Below are positions 9,751 to 18,781 of a stretch of DNA of 64,000 bases, piece by piece. Origin of the DNA: Bradyrhizobium sp. CSA207 (GTDB lineage: Bacteria; Pseudomonadota; Alphaproteobacteria; Rhizobiales; Xanthobacteraceae); contig NZ_JAACFT010000038.1 of NCBI RefSeq assembly GCF_029051685.1, positions 17,801 through 81,800 of the forward strand. The letters run 5' to 3'. The stretch's first letter is position 1, and every line of letters starts with the position of its first letter. Under the pieces are notes generated by a model that saw only the letters and a program-made list of their open reading frames with translations, made no database searches and was not told where the DNA came from. The position numbers and the translations under genes were made by a program.

Positions 9751-10481
9751 GGCGGCTCCGTTTCCTCCTGGCGGCGAGCTTGATCGCCATTGCTCTTTCG
9801 GGGGCGCCTCGGCAAGCCGCTGCGCAGTGGATCGTGTTCGATCCGAACAATTATGCGCAGAATGTGCTGACGGCCGCGCGCGAATTGCAGCAGATCAACA
9901 ACCAGATCACGTCGCTCCAGAACCAGGCGCAGATGCTGATCAATCAGGCCAAGAACCTCGCGAGCCTGCCGTACTCATCATTGCAACAGCTCGAGCAATC
10001 GATCCAGCGCACCCAGCAGCTTCTCGCTCAGGCGCAGAGAATTGGCTACCAGGTCCAGCAAATCGACAGCGCATTCTCAACCACCTACGCCCCCTCATCG
10101 GCGAGCACGTCCGACCAGATACTGATCCGTAACGCCCAAGCGCGCTGGCAAAATTCGGTGGCGGGTCTCCAAGATGCCATGCGGGTCCAGGCCACCGTTG
10201 TCGGCAATCTCGACACCAACCGCACGCAATTGTCTGCGCTTGTGACCGCCAGCCAGGGGGCGACAGGCGCGTTGCAGGCAAGCCAGGCCGGCAATCAGCT
10301 GATCGCACTTCAGGCGCAGCAGCTTGCCGATCTGACGGCCGCCGTCGCAGCCCAAGGACGCTCGCAATCTCTTGAGGTGGCCCAACGTGCCGTGGCCCAG
10401 GATCAGGGCCGGGAGCAGCTCCGGCGCTTCCTTCACCAAGGCCAAGCCTATCAACCCACAACCGTGAAGATGTTCCACTAA
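9747..10481 (+). CDS. trbJ: P-type conjugal transfer protein TrbJ (VirB5-like)
   Basis: 244 residues. Periplasmic component thought to sit at the pilus tip or base, equivalent to VirB5. It has a signal peptide ('LRFLLAASLIAIALSGAPRQAAA' cleavage region) and then 'QWIVFDPNNYAQNVLTAARELQQINNQI', which is characteristic of TrbJ. The rest is long glutamine-rich amphipathic helix with coiled-coil character. The ATG at 9747 overlaps the trbE stop (ATGA); a longer upstream frame exists but lies inside trbE. Confidence 0.93.
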   Translation: MRRLRFLLAASLIAIALSGAPRQAAAQWIVFDPNNYAQNVLTAARELQQINNQITSLQNQAQMLINQAKNLASLPYSSLQQLEQSIQRTQQLLAQAQRIGYQVQQIDSAFSTTYAPSSASTSDQILIRNAQARWQNSVAGLQDAMRVQATVVGNLDTNRTQLSALVTASQGATGALQASQAGNQLIALQAQQLADLTAAVAAQGRSQSLEVAQRAVAQDQGREQLRRFLHQGQAYQPTTVKMFH

Positions 10482-10858
10482 TGACCACTAGATTTGAACG
10501 GCTGCCTGCCGCGATCGCCTTGGCGCTCGCTGTCCTCGTCGTTGCCGCCTGCGCAATCCGGCTCCGTGACAACGAAACCGAATCAGCTCAGTCGCGTGCC
10601 GCGCTAAGCCACGCGGAAAATCCCGTGGCGGCCAAGCTCGAGCGGTGCCGCGACATCACCTACGAGCAGCGGGACGCGCTTCTTGAATGCCAGAAGATCT
10701 GGGCCGAGCAGCGCCGGCAATTCCTCAATCAAAAGGATAGGTTTTCGCAACGTTCGGACGGCGAGCCGGCAAGCGCTGGGCCATCATCACCCGTGCCGCC
10801 GAAGGACAACAGCCGCTTGCCTTCCGGCTACCCCACCGTTCCTGCCCAAAGTGAGTGA
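10481..10858 (+). CDS. trbK: TrbK-alt type putative entry-exclusion lipoprotein
   Basis: 125 residues. Sits between trbJ and trbL, where rhizobial operons carry the TrbK-alt protein, a presumed entry-exclusion factor. The N-terminus is a lipoprotein signal with a lipobox (VAAC; Cys24), so it is probably anchored in a membrane facing the periplasm. The middle segment 'AKLERCRDITYEQRDALLECQKIWAEQRRQF' has two cysteines and is the recognisable part; the C-terminus is proline/serine-rich and disordered. The start overlaps the trbJ stop (TAATG). Entry exclusion is inferred from position and family name, not proven. Confidence 0.85.
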   Translation: MTTRFERLPAAIALALAVLVVAACAIRLRDNETESAQSRAALSHAENPVAAKLERCRDITYEQRDALLECQKIWAEQRRQFLNQKDRFSQRSDGEPASAGPSSPVPPKDNSRLPSGYPTVPAQSE

Positions 10859-10861
10859 CCG

Positions 10862-12088
10862 ATGGCCAGCACCGGTGTCATCGACCAGTTCCTCGAGACT
10901 TTTACGCGATATATCGATTCCGGGTTTGGTCTCTTGGGCGGCGAAGTCGGATATCTCGCGACCACGCTTGCGGCGATCGACCTGACGCTTGCGGGCCTGT
11001 TCTGGTCGTTGGGGACCGAAGAGGACATTATTGCCCGTCTGGTCAAGAAAACCTTGTTTGTCGGCGTCTTTGCATACTTGATCGGCAATTGGAACAGCCT
11101 CGCGCGCATCGTCTTCGAAAGCTTTGCCTCTTTAGGCCTTAAGGCCTCAGGCACGAGTCTTTCATCAGCAGAGTTTTTAAGGCCAGGTCGCATTGCGCAA
11201 GTTGGGCTGGATGCCGGGCGGCCGATCCTGGACTCGATCTCCTCCCTGATGGGTTACGTCAGCTTCTTCGAAAACTTTGTCCAGATCGCGGTTCTGCTGT
11301 TCGCCTGGATTATCGTGCTGCTCGCCTTCTTCATTCTGGCAATCCAGCTCTTCGTCACTCTGATCGAGTTCAAGCTAACCACACTTGCAGGGTTTGTGCT
11401 GATCCCCTTCGGCCTGTTCGGAAAGACAGCCTTTGCGGCGGAGCGGGTCCTGGGAAACGTCATCTCTTCAGGCGTGAAGGTCTTGGTTCTGGCCGTGATC
11501 GTCGGCATTGGCTCGACCTTGTTCTCGCAGTTCACGGCCGGCTTTGGCGGCAACCAGCCCACAATCGAGAATGCGATGGCTTTGGTGTTGGGCGCTCTCA
11601 CCTTGTTGGGCCTCGGCATCTTCGGGCCGGGTATCGCCAACGGCATCGTCTCCGGCGGGCCCCAGCTCGGTGCGGGCTCAGCCATTGGTGCTGGCCTTGC
11701 GGCCGGTGGTGTGGTGGCGGCCGGAGCCGGACTTGCCTCAGCCGGCGCTGCGTTGGCCGGCACTGCGGCGGTTGGTGCCGCCAACGGGGCGAGAGCTTTT
11801 GCGAGCGGCGCCTTTGGCGGAGCTGGACTGTCGGGTGCGACGGAGGCGGGTGCCTCGACTGCGGCAAGCCCATTGCGCTCCCTCGCCGCTCGTTTTGCCG
11901 GAGCTGGTGGTACGAGCGGTGGTCCTGGCAATAGCTCTTCTTCATCTGAAAGTCCACCTTCATGGGTTCGCCGCATGAAGCGCGCCCAGACGATCAGTCA
12001 TGGAGCATCAGCTGCGACGCAGGCAGTTCGCTCAGGCGAGCACGGTGGCAGTGGTGGGTCGGTCGATCTCTCGCAAGAGGACCGCTGA
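10862..12088 (+). CDS. trbL: P-type conjugal transfer protein TrbL (VirB6-like)
   Basis: 408 residues. Polytopic inner-membrane channel component equivalent to VirB6. The N-terminal ~260 residues hold about six membrane segments, among them 'IAVLLFAWIIVLLAFFILAIQLFVTLIEFKLTTLAGFVLIPFGLFGKTAFAAERVLG', a diagnostic TrbL block. The C-terminal ~150 residues are a glycine/alanine tract and then a serine-rich hydrophilic tail, as often seen in TrbL. It starts three bases after trbK. Confidence 0.94.
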   Translation: MASTGVIDQFLETFTRYIDSGFGLLGGEVGYLATTLAAIDLTLAGLFWSLGTEEDIIARLVKKTLFVGVFAYLIGNWNSLARIVFESFASLGLKASGTSLSSAEFLRPGRIAQVGLDAGRPILDSISSLMGYVSFFENFVQIAVLLFAWIIVLLAFFILAIQLFVTLIEFKLTTLAGFVLIPFGLFGKTAFAAERVLGNVISSGVKVLVLAVIVGIGSTLFSQFTAGFGGNQPTIENAMALVLGALTLLGLGIFGPGIANGIVSGGPQLGAGSAIGAGLAAGGVVAAGAGLASAGAALAGTAAVGAANGARAFASGAFGGAGLSGATEAGASTAASPLRSLAARFAGAGGTSGGPGNSSSSSESPPSWVRRMKRAQTISHGASAATQAVRSGEHGGSGGSVDLSQEDR

Positions 12089-12135
12089 CGCGTCTTTCCG
12101 AAATCCCAATCTCATTCACGTGTTGAGGTTAAAAC

Positions 12136-12816
12136 ATGTTCAAACGATCGGCCGTCCACTATGGCCGCACGCCCGAGCCGGTCACGCCCTATCAGCGCGC
12201 CGCGCAAGTCTGGGATGACCGCATTGGCTCAGCGCGCGTCCAGGCCAGGAACTGGCGCCTCATGGCCTTTGCCTGTGTGTTTCTATCTGCCGGCTTTGCC
12301 GGCGCCCTGGTCTGGCAGTCCGCCCAGGGGACCGTCACGCCATGGGTCGTGGAAGTTGACCAGCTGGGTGAAGCGAAAACGGTTGCGCCCGCGAATGCCA
12401 CCTATCAACCGAGCGATCCGCAAATCGCGTTTCACCTGGCCCGGTTCATCGAGCATGTACGCGGCCTGCCGCTGGACGCCATTGTGCTGCGCCAGGACTG
12501 GCTGCGCGCCTACGATTTTGTCACCGATCGCGGTGCTGCCGCGCTCAATGACTATGCCCGCACCAACAATCCTTTCGACAAGCTCGGGAAGATACAAGTG
12601 GCCATCGAGGTCTCAAGCGTCATCAGGGCCTCGCCCGAGAGTTTTCGCCTAGCCTGGATCGAGCGCCGCTATGACAATGGTCAGCTTGCCACAACTGAGC
12701 GGTGGAGCGCGATTCTCACCATCATCGTGGACGTGCCGCGTGACCTCGACCGCCTGCGGAAGAATCCCCTCGGCATCTATGTCAACGCAATCAATTGGTC
12801 GAAGGAGCTCGGCTAG
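12136..12816 (+). CDS. trbF: Conjugal transfer protein TrbF (VirB8-like)
   Basis: 226 residues. Bitopic inner-membrane protein of the VirB8 fold that nucleates the channel. One membrane helix ('WRLMAFACVFLSAGFAGALVW', ~38-58) is followed by the periplasmic domain, with 'WVVEVDQLGEAKTVAPA' and 'WIERRYDNGQLATTERWSAILTI' matching TrbF. The start at 12136 gives the family N-terminus 'MFKRSAVHYGRTPEPVTPYQRAAQ'. The 47-base gap after trbL is the largest in the operon. Confidence 0.94.
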   Translation: MFKRSAVHYGRTPEPVTPYQRAAQVWDDRIGSARVQARNWRLMAFACVFLSAGFAGALVWQSAQGTVTPWVVEVDQLGEAKTVAPANATYQPSDPQIAFHLARFIEHVRGLPLDAIVLRQDWLRAYDFVTDRGAAALNDYARTNNPFDKLGKIQVAIEVSSVIRASPESFRLAWIERRYDNGQLATTERWSAILTIIVDVPRDLDRLRKNPLGIYVNAINWSKELG

Positions 12817-12818
12817 CC

Positions 12819-13793
12819 ATGCTGTCAGGTCTTGTACTTGTTATAGAGAGAGTCCGGCCAAGCCTGGGGCTCGCTCTTCTGATCTCTGTGTCCGCCCTCG
12901 GCGGCTGCACCGTCTTCAAGCCTCCGCAGATCAGCTATGACAGCGAGGTCCCGCCGCTACCAGATCTGTCGGCCCTTACCGACGATCGTCCGCGACCGCT
13001 GCATGTTCCGCCCTCCTGGCGGCCCGCGCGAGGCGGAAAAAATGCGGAGGCCAAGGAGCCCATCGCGCGGATCGAAACGGCAAACGATGCCGCACGGGTG
13101 CAGCCCCGCAAGGCCGGCTACTTCAATGCTGTGCAGGTGTTTTCCTTCAGTCCGGGCGCGCTTTACCAGATCTACGCCGCGCCAGGGCAGATCACTGATA
13201 TTGCGCTGGAGCCCGGCGAGCAGCTGATTGGCTCGGGGCCAGTCGCCGCCGGAGATACCGTGCGCTGGGTGGTTGGCGACACCGAGAGCGGCAGCGGCGA
13301 TACGCGCCGTGTGCATATCATGGTGAAGCCGACCCGCCCTGCGATCGAGACCAACCTCGTGATCAACACCGACAGGCGGACCTACCTGATCGAGCTTCGC
13401 TCCCGCGAGAAGCCCTATATGCCATCGGTGGCGTGGTTTTATCCCGAGGAGAGGGCTTCGCGTAGCAAAAATCTACCGCCCACTTCCATGATTCCGGATC
13501 TGACACAGCGCCGCTATCGTTACAGCATCGAAGGCGACAGTCCGCCGTGGCGTCCCGTCAATGTCTATGATGACGGCCGCAAGGTTTATATCGAATTCTC
13601 AGCCGGTATCGGTCAGGGCGAAATGCCGCCACTCTTCCTCATCGGGCCTGATGGCGACACCGAACTCGTGAATTATCGCGCTTTTGGAAACGTGCTTATC
13701 GTCGACCGTCTCTTCTCAGCCGCCGAACTGAGATTAGGCGGGGAACACCAGCAGAAGGTCCGGATTGTGCGAACCGACGGGAGATCCTCGTGA
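12819..13793 (+). CDS. trbG: P-type conjugal transfer protein TrbG (VirB9-like)
   Basis: 324 residues from the ATG at 12819; an upstream ATG at 12795 overlaps trbF and is less likely. Periplasmic/outer-membrane core-complex protein equivalent to VirB9. The signal ends in 'SVSALGGCTVFKPP', a lipobox-like sequence (LGGC). The VirB9 domain contains 'GALYQIYAAPGQITDIALEPGEQL' and 'FYPEERASR', and the C-terminal 'WRPVNVYDDGRKVYIEFSAGI' block. Two bases separate it from trbF; the stop overlaps the trbI GTG. Confidence 0.94.
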   Translation: MLSGLVLVIERVRPSLGLALLISVSALGGCTVFKPPQISYDSEVPPLPDLSALTDDRPRPLHVPPSWRPARGGKNAEAKEPIARIETANDAARVQPRKAGYFNAVQVFSFSPGALYQIYAAPGQITDIALEPGEQLIGSGPVAAGDTVRWVVGDTESGSGDTRRVHIMVKPTRPAIETNLVINTDRRTYLIELRSREKPYMPSVAWFYPEERASRSKNLPPTSMIPDLTQRRYRYSIEGDSPPWRPVNVYDDGRKVYIEFSAGIGQGEMPPLFLIGPDGDTELVNYRAFGNVLIVDRLFSAAELRLGGEHQQKVRIVRTDGRSS

Positions 13794-14995
13794 CCGATAC
13801 CGATCAGGGGAATGGACAAGGTGAGGATGCTGCTCGGCCCGCGACGTCGGAGGAGGTAGGTGAACCCCTGCGGCTCCGCGCCGCGCCGCCGCAGGTTGCG
13901 CGCCTGTCCCGCAAAGTGCTTGCAGGGGGCAGCGCTCTGGCGCTCGTTCTGATCTGCGGTGCCGCCTTATGGGCTCTGCAGGGCAAGAGATCGCAAGCGC
14001 CTGCTCCGGAAGAGCTTTACTCGACCGACCACCACAACGTCGCCGATGAGGTTACGACATTACCCAAAGACTATGCCGCGCTCCCCAAAGACGTGCCACG
14101 GCTTGGACCGCCTTTGCCGGGCGATCTTGGCCGGCCAATCGTTGCGGCCCAAGGCTCGTCCTCATCGAGTGCCCTTGGCATTGATGCCGAACAGCAGCGG
14201 GTCAATCAGGAATCGGAGGCGGCGCGCATCAGCAAGGTCTTTGCCAGCACCAGTGTCCGGCCCCCGGCAGCCGTGACGTCGCCGGGAGAGGCGCCTTCAA
14301 CGGCGTCGAGCTCCTCCGATGAGGCCTTCGCCCAGAACGCGCAGGATCGAAAACTCGCCTTCGTCAATGGACCTGTCGATAAGCGCACAACGAGCTCCGA
14401 CCGTTTGGCAAATCCGGCCTCGCCTTTTGTGGTTCAAGCTGGGACCGTTATTCCAGCTGCCCTCATCACGGGGATCCGCTCCGACCTGCCAGGCCAGGTC
14501 ACGGCGCAAGTGACGGAAGCGGTGTACGATACTCCCACGGGGCGAGCTCGCCTTATCCCGCAAGGAGCAAGGCTCATCGGCACTTACGATAGCCAGATCG
14601 CATTCGGACAGTCGCGCGTGCTCCTGGTCTGGACGCGGCTCATCATGCCGAATGGACGATCGATCGTGCTGGAGCGTCAGCCCGGTGCCGATGCGGCGGG
14701 CTACTCCGGCCTTGAGGACCAGGTCGACAACCATTGGAAGGAACTGTTGGGAGCGGCTGCGCTCTCGACCCTGCTTGCTATGGGCACCGAGGTAAATTCT
14801 GGCGCGGATACCGGTAACACCAACAGCGACCTGGTCGCCGCGCTCCGTCGCGGGGCAGGCGATTCGATCAATCAGACAGGCCAGCAGGTGGTCCGTCGCA
14901 ATCTCAATATCCAGCCGACGTTGACGATCCGTCCGGGATTTCCGGTGCGCGTGATTGTAAACCGCGACTTGGTGCTCGAGCCATATAGAGGATGA
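13790..14995 (+). CDS. trbI: Conjugal transfer protein TrbI (VirB10-like)
   Basis: 401 residues, GTG start overlapping the trbG stop (GTGA). VirB10-type protein spanning both membranes and opening the core channel. One N-terminal helix ('VLAGGSALALVLICGAALWAL'), then a proline/serine-rich periplasmic linker (~65-200). The conserved VirB10 domain follows ('VVQAGTVIPAALITGIRSDLPGQVTAQVTEAVYDT', then 'LIPQGARLIGTYDSQIAFGQSRVLLVWTRLIMPNG'). Last structural gene of the operon; a DUF2274 gene follows. Confidence 0.95.
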   Translation: MTDTDQGNGQGEDAARPATSEEVGEPLRLRAAPPQVARLSRKVLAGGSALALVLICGAALWALQGKRSQAPAPEELYSTDHHNVADEVTTLPKDYAALPKDVPRLGPPLPGDLGRPIVAAQGSSSSSALGIDAEQQRVNQESEAARISKVFASTSVRPPAAVTSPGEAPSTASSSSDEAFAQNAQDRKLAFVNGPVDKRTTSSDRLANPASPFVVQAGTVIPAALITGIRSDLPGQVTAQVTEAVYDTPTGRARLIPQGARLIGTYDSQIAFGQSRVLLVWTRLIMPNGRSIVLERQPGADAAGYSGLEDQVDNHWKELLGAAALSTLLAMGTEVNSGADTGNTNSDLVAALRRGAGDSINQTGQQVVRRNLNIQPTLTIRPGFPVRVIVNRDLVLEPYRG

Positions 14996-15000
14996 GGACC

Positions 15001-15243
15001 ATGCCGAAATTGAAGCTCGGAGCAATCGAAGACGACAAGCCGGTTAAGGTCACGCACGAACTGCCGGCGAGCATCCACCGGGATCTCGTGGCCTACGCCG
15101 ATATCCTCGCGAAAGAGACAGGACAACCGGTCGGGGATCCCGCCAAGCTTATCGCACCCATGTTGGAGCGGTTCATGGCCGCCGACAGGAACTTCCGGAA
15201 GGCTCGGCGGGCGCGTCAGCGTCCAACCGGAGGTGAGGGGTAG
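15001..15243 (+). CDS. DUF2274 protein downstream of trbI
   Basis: 80 residues from the ATG at 15001; an in-frame ATG at 14992 overlaps the trbI stop. The sequence 'MPKLKLGAIEDDKPVKVTHELPASIHRDLVAYA' identifies DUF2274, a small family that regularly closes trb operons in Proteobacteria. Helical, resembling a ribbon-helix-helix-like DNA-binding protein, but its role is unknown. 'GAGGATGAGG' just upstream of 15001 may serve as ribosome binding site. Its last 28 bases overlap the convergent lysR gene. Confidence 0.88.
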   Translation: MPKLKLGAIEDDKPVKVTHELPASIHRDLVAYADILAKETGQPVGDPAKLIAPMLERFMAADRNFRKARRARQRPTGGEG

Positions 15244-16169
15244 CGTTGGGAGAGGAACTTCAAGAAGGCGGTCAGGGCAGGATTTTCATTGTCGGCTCGC
15301 CAGTATGCCGAAAATTCGAAGCGGCTCGGACCGGCGTCGTCGCGCAGCTCGCGGTAGACGAGGCCGGAATAGTTGATGCCCATCTCGGATTCTAGCACCA
15401 GGCTGATTCCCGTGTTCATGCTGATGAGGCTCTTGATCATGCCGCGGCTGACGTCATGGCGCTCGATTTTAGGACGATCCTCAGGCGACACGAGTTTGGA
15501 AATCAACAGGTCTTCGAACTCGTTTCCGGCATCGTCATGGCTCAGCAGCACCGTCTCTCCGCGTAGGTCGGTCCAGTAGACAATGTCGCGCGCGGCGAGG
15601 TTATGATCATGAGGTAAGGCGACAAGAACACGCTCGCTCCATAACGATATTGCTTTGTTGTCGAGTAACGGCAGGTTCCCTGTGACGATCAGGACGTCGA
15701 GAACGCCGTTGCGAAGTGCCGCTGCCAGGCGAGTCCGTGATCGTTCGACTGTCACCACCTCGATCTGCGGGACGGCCTGTTTGAACTCGAGCAGTGAGGC
15801 TTGCAGACTGCCTGGCGAAAGCGCAGTGCAGAAGCCGACACTCAGCCGGCCGGTTTCGCTGTTTTGAATGGATCTTGCTGTTGCGATGAGTGCGTCGAAT
15901 TCTTCCAGTATAGTCCGCGCCAGCCGAAGAACGTCGCAGCCGGCCCGCGTTGGGCGAACTCCTCCGCTATAACGCTCAAAAAGAGCTATACCCAGGTGGT
16001 GTTCTATCTCGCCAATTCTCCGGCTGATGCTAGACTGTTGCGAGCTCAGTAACTCCGCGGCTGCACGAAAGCTGCCGCAATCGGCCGCAGTAACGGCCGA
16101 TCTCAGATGTTTCAGTTCAAGCGCTTTGCCGGCCTGGAGAGAAGGTCTTGATCGAAAGAGATTGTGCAT
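15216..16169 (-). CDS. LysR-family transcriptional regulator
   Basis: 317 residues. The N-terminal winged helix-turn-helix ('LKHLRSAVTAADCGSFRAAAELLSSQQSSISRRIGEIEHHLGIALFER', residues ~19-66) is followed by a LysR substrate-binding domain. The effector is unknown. It lies 63 bases downstream of the luxI-type gene on the same strand and may share its transcript, which would put it under quorum-sensing control. It converges on the trb operon and could regulate it; this is inference from position only. Confidence 0.88.
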   Translation of the reverse strand: MHNLFRSRPSLQAGKALELKHLRSAVTAADCGSFRAAAELLSSQQSSISRRIGEIEHHLGIALFERYSGGVRPTRAGCDVLRLARTILEEFDALIATARSIQNSETGRLSVGFCTALSPGSLQASLLEFKQAVPQIEVVTVERSRTRLAAALRNGVLDVLIVTGNLPLLDNKAISLWSERVLVALPHDHNLAARDIVYWTDLRGETVLLSHDDAGNEFEDLLISKLVSPEDRPKIERHDVSRGMIKSLISMNTGISLVLESEMGINYSGLVYRELRDDAGPSRFEFSAYWRADNENPALTAFLKFLSQRYPSPPVGR

Positions 16170-16232
16170 CTTTAAGGCTCACCGGAGATCCCGATAGGGA
16201 GCGATGCCGCAACTGGTCTTGCTTTGAAAATC

Positions 16233-16865
16233 CTACGCGGCCGCTCGGATGACCGGAGCCCAGAGCACCGGACCCGCGATGCGCCCCATCTTGCGGATCC
16301 GCTCCAAGGCACCGGTCGATACCTCGAGGAATCCGGCTATCGCTATGGTGTTTCCGACAGGACGAGCTTTTCCGATCGGGCGGAGGGGCCAGCCCGCGCG
16401 CCGAAGAATGCGCTCCATCCGCGCGTCGGTGACAGTGACGATTTCGGTCAATTCAATAGAAAGGCCGAACTCAATCATGCCCGAAAACAGCTCGTAAGTG
16501 GCGGCAGCGAGTCCGCCACTCGCTTTCGGCGCATCCGGAGGAACATCGAGCGCAAAACGGCTGCTCTCCCATATCTGACAACTTCGGGGCGCCGGCTGCC
16601 CGTCGAGAAGAATTGGAAAGGTGTCTCTCAGCATGGTTGAGCCGGTCGATGGTAGAAGCCGGACGCAACCCTGAATACGTCCGGCAAGAGAGCGGCTCAG
16701 TAGATGCACCGGTCGAAGGACATCAAACTCGTCGATCTCCATGTCGCCGCTGATCTCGACGCTCCACTCCAGCCGCTGTTTGAATACGCGACAGCGCAGT
16801 CGGTGCATCTCGGCGAGATCGTGAACGAACTGGCCGTAGTGCTCCGGCGTGATAAGCTGCATCAT
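16233..16865 (-). CDS. traI: Acyl-homoserine-lactone synthase (TraI/LuxI family)
   Basis: 210 residues from the ATG at 16865, which has GGGAG upstream; a TTG at 16892 would add nine residues. It makes N-acyl-homoserine lactone from S-adenosylmethionine and acyl-ACP. The canonical family residues are present: R24, F28, W34, D45, D48, R69, and the WESSRF block with E100 and R103. Which acyl chain is made cannot be read from sequence. It lies downstream of a luxR-type gene and a 28-bp palindrome, and upstream of lysR. The name traI is given because it accompanies a trb system; no functional proof. Confidence 0.9.
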   Translation of the reverse strand: MMQLITPEHYGQFVHDLAEMHRLRCRVFKQRLEWSVEISGDMEIDEFDVLRPVHLLSRSLAGRIQGCVRLLPSTGSTMLRDTFPILLDGQPAPRSCQIWESSRFALDVPPDAPKASGGLAAATYELFSGMIEFGLSIELTEIVTVTDARMERILRRAGWPLRPIGKARPVGNTIAIAGFLEVSTGALERIRKMGRIAGPVLWAPVIRAAA

Positions 16866-16914
16866 CCTTGGCTCCCTGCTTTGTTTCGGCAACTAAGCAG
16901 AGAGCCGTAGGCAA

Positions 16915-16942
16915 GCATACCTGTGCAGTTGCACAGGTATGC
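16915..16942. promoter_or_regulatory. tra/lux-box-like 28-bp palindrome upstream of traI
   Basis: A perfect inverted repeat with 13-bp arms (GCATACCTGTGCA) separated by 2 bp (GT). Its core CTGTGCA..TGCACAG resembles the tra box bound by TraR-type regulators. Its centre is about 64 bases before the traI ATG, a distance that fits a lux box placed just upstream of a -35 element. It lies between luxR and traI on the strand they share. Confidence 0.8.
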
Positions 16943-16958
16943 ATGGCGGGCGGGCGCT

Positions 16959-17681
16959 TTATTTTCGAGATTTTGATTCGGTTAGCAGCACGATGGCTTG
17001 GCGAAGCGAGCTAACACCGAGCTTCGCACGCGCGTTGTCCAAGTGAAATCCGGCCGTTCGTTCAGCGATGCCGAGAATGATCCCGATCTCCCCGGCTGAT
17101 TTGCCGCGCGCGGACCATTCGAGACATTCATGCTCGCGAGGAGACAGCAACACCCCAGCGACCATTCGATCAATCGTCCAAAAGCGCTTTGCATGTGCAT
17201 GGAAAAAGCTTGCGATGAGCCGCAGACTCTGGGCGTGCTCGAATAACGAGCGCTCAAAACTCGTTCGATGCTCGTCGGTAGCAAAGCTCAACGCGGCGAT
17301 CGCGCCATGGTCATCGTGGATTGGGAATGTAAATCCGCAGCGAATCCCAAATTTGGCGGCTTCTTCGAACAGCGTGCGTTCTGAATCCGATCGGCTTCTC
17401 GGCCCGATTCCAAGTCCCCATCGGAAAGGTTTAGGCTCGCGCATCGCCCGGCGTACCACCGGATCGATGGACTCGTACCCGCGCTGCAGATAAAGAGCGG
17501 TCCAGGAAGATGGATATGTCGAGATTAGGTTCGGGGGACCGCCGGGCCTTCTCGGCAAAGCAAGATATGCGAAGCAAGACAATCTCAACGCAGCGGTGAC
17601 ATCAGCCATGCTCTGTTGAGCTTCATTTGGGTGTGAGCTTTCGGTCAATCGCTCAGCAAACTTCTGAAAAACCCGATCCAT
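16959..17681 (-). CDS. traR: LuxR/TraR-family autoinducer-responsive regulator
   Basis: 240 residues from the ATG at 17681; an upstream start at 17822 adds 47 residues without homology to the family. The N-terminal autoinducer-binding domain contains the usual aromatic/acid pattern ('YPSSWTALYLQRGYESIDPVVRRA', 'FRWGLG'). The C-terminal LuxR helix-turn-helix is 'LLSPREHECLEWSARGKSAGEIGIILGIAERTAGFHL'. Expected to bind the traI product and act at the palindrome at 16915. A close but frameshifted relative lies at 41672-42390. The divergent neighbour is a broken alanine dehydrogenase gene. Confidence 0.88.
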   Translation of the reverse strand: MDRVFQKFAERLTESSHPNEAQQSMADVTAALRLSCFAYLALPRRPGGPPNLISTYPSSWTALYLQRGYESIDPVVRRAMREPKPFRWGLGIGPRSRSDSERTLFEEAAKFGIRCGFTFPIHDDHGAIAALSFATDEHRTSFERSLFEHAQSLRLIASFFHAHAKRFWTIDRMVAGVLLSPREHECLEWSARGKSAGEIGIILGIAERTAGFHLDNARAKLGVSSLRQAIVLLTESKSRK

Positions 17682-17984
17682 CTTTGATGAACCCGCAGGC
17701 CTCCTCGTAAGCGCTACTCGCATTTCCGAATCGAGCATCGCTGCGAATGGGGCAAAACAACGAAGAAGTTGATGGCGAGTGCCCTGACTAGGGCCGTGAC
17801 CAGCCGAGATCCGTGTGGTCACTCTGCTATCATCACTGCGAACTTGATCTGTCCCGGGTCGGCTCTTCGAAATCCTGCAAGCGTGCCGCGAAGATCGCCG
17901 GATTACTGCACGGTTTGGGCTTCCGAGCTGCAGGCTTGTACCGTTCTTCCGATTACAAAGAACCGCTCACTAAGGAGATTGCAA

Positions 17985-18781
17985 ATGAAGGTCGGTGTTC
18001 GTAAGAAATCAAGACGCACGAATACCCTGTGGGCCTGACGTTTCGAGCCGTCCGCGAAATACGTGGCCAGCTACAGCGTACTGGCCGAAGCCAACGCCGG
18101 AATTGGCTCGACAAATGACTACTATCGCGAAGCTGGTGCGACGATCGAGCCTCTACTCGCGAGGTGTTCGCGTCCAGCGAGATGATCGTGAAGGTCAAGG
18201 AGCCTCAGCCATCCGAACGGACGCAGCTGCGAGAAAACCAGATCCTCTTCACTTATCTGCATTTGGATTCGGATCCGGAGCAGGCGAACGGCATTGTCAA
18301 GTCTGGTTGCACCGACATTGCCTATGAAACCGTGACTGACGCGCACGGTAAGCTTCGGCTGCTTTCCCGATGAGCGCCGGAGGAAGATTTGCGATCGAAG
18401 CGGCAGGCGCGGCGCTGAAGCGATACGCTCGTGGATGGGCGCTGCTAATCGGCGACGTTCCGGGCGTCCAACCCACACGCATCGTGTAATCGGAGGGGCG
18501 TATCGGCACTCACGCTCGAGGATGGCGGCAGGCTTGGGTGCCGAGGTCACGGTCCTCACCGTTCAATTTCCCCAGCTTGGCGAACTGGATGACCTGTTCG
18601 AAGGGCGAGTTCGTACCGGATTTTCGACGATAGAGTCCGTTGAAGAGGTGGTATTCGCGCTGAATGTCGTCATTGGCACGTCCTGCCTCTCCCGGCGCGA
18701 GCGCGCCGAAATTTGTCAGCCGCGGGCATGTTGAGCTCCATGCGCAAAGGCTCCATCATCGTGGACCTAGCAATCAGGAGA
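17985..18781 (+). pseudogene. ald: Alanine dehydrogenase pseudogene
   Basis: Decayed copy of the intact ald gene at 42724-43836. The start (AGGAG followed by ATGAAGGTCGGTGTTC) and long blocks match, e.g. 'EMIVKVKEPQPSERTQLRENQILFTYLHL', then 'DDLFEGRVRTGFSTIESVEEVVFA', then the DNA for 'MLSSMRKGSIIVD'. The reading frame changes several times, there are in-frame stops, and homology ends near 18781, so the last ~110 codons are missing. It is divergent from luxR, exactly as the intact copy is divergent from the broken luxR. Confidence 0.92.
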
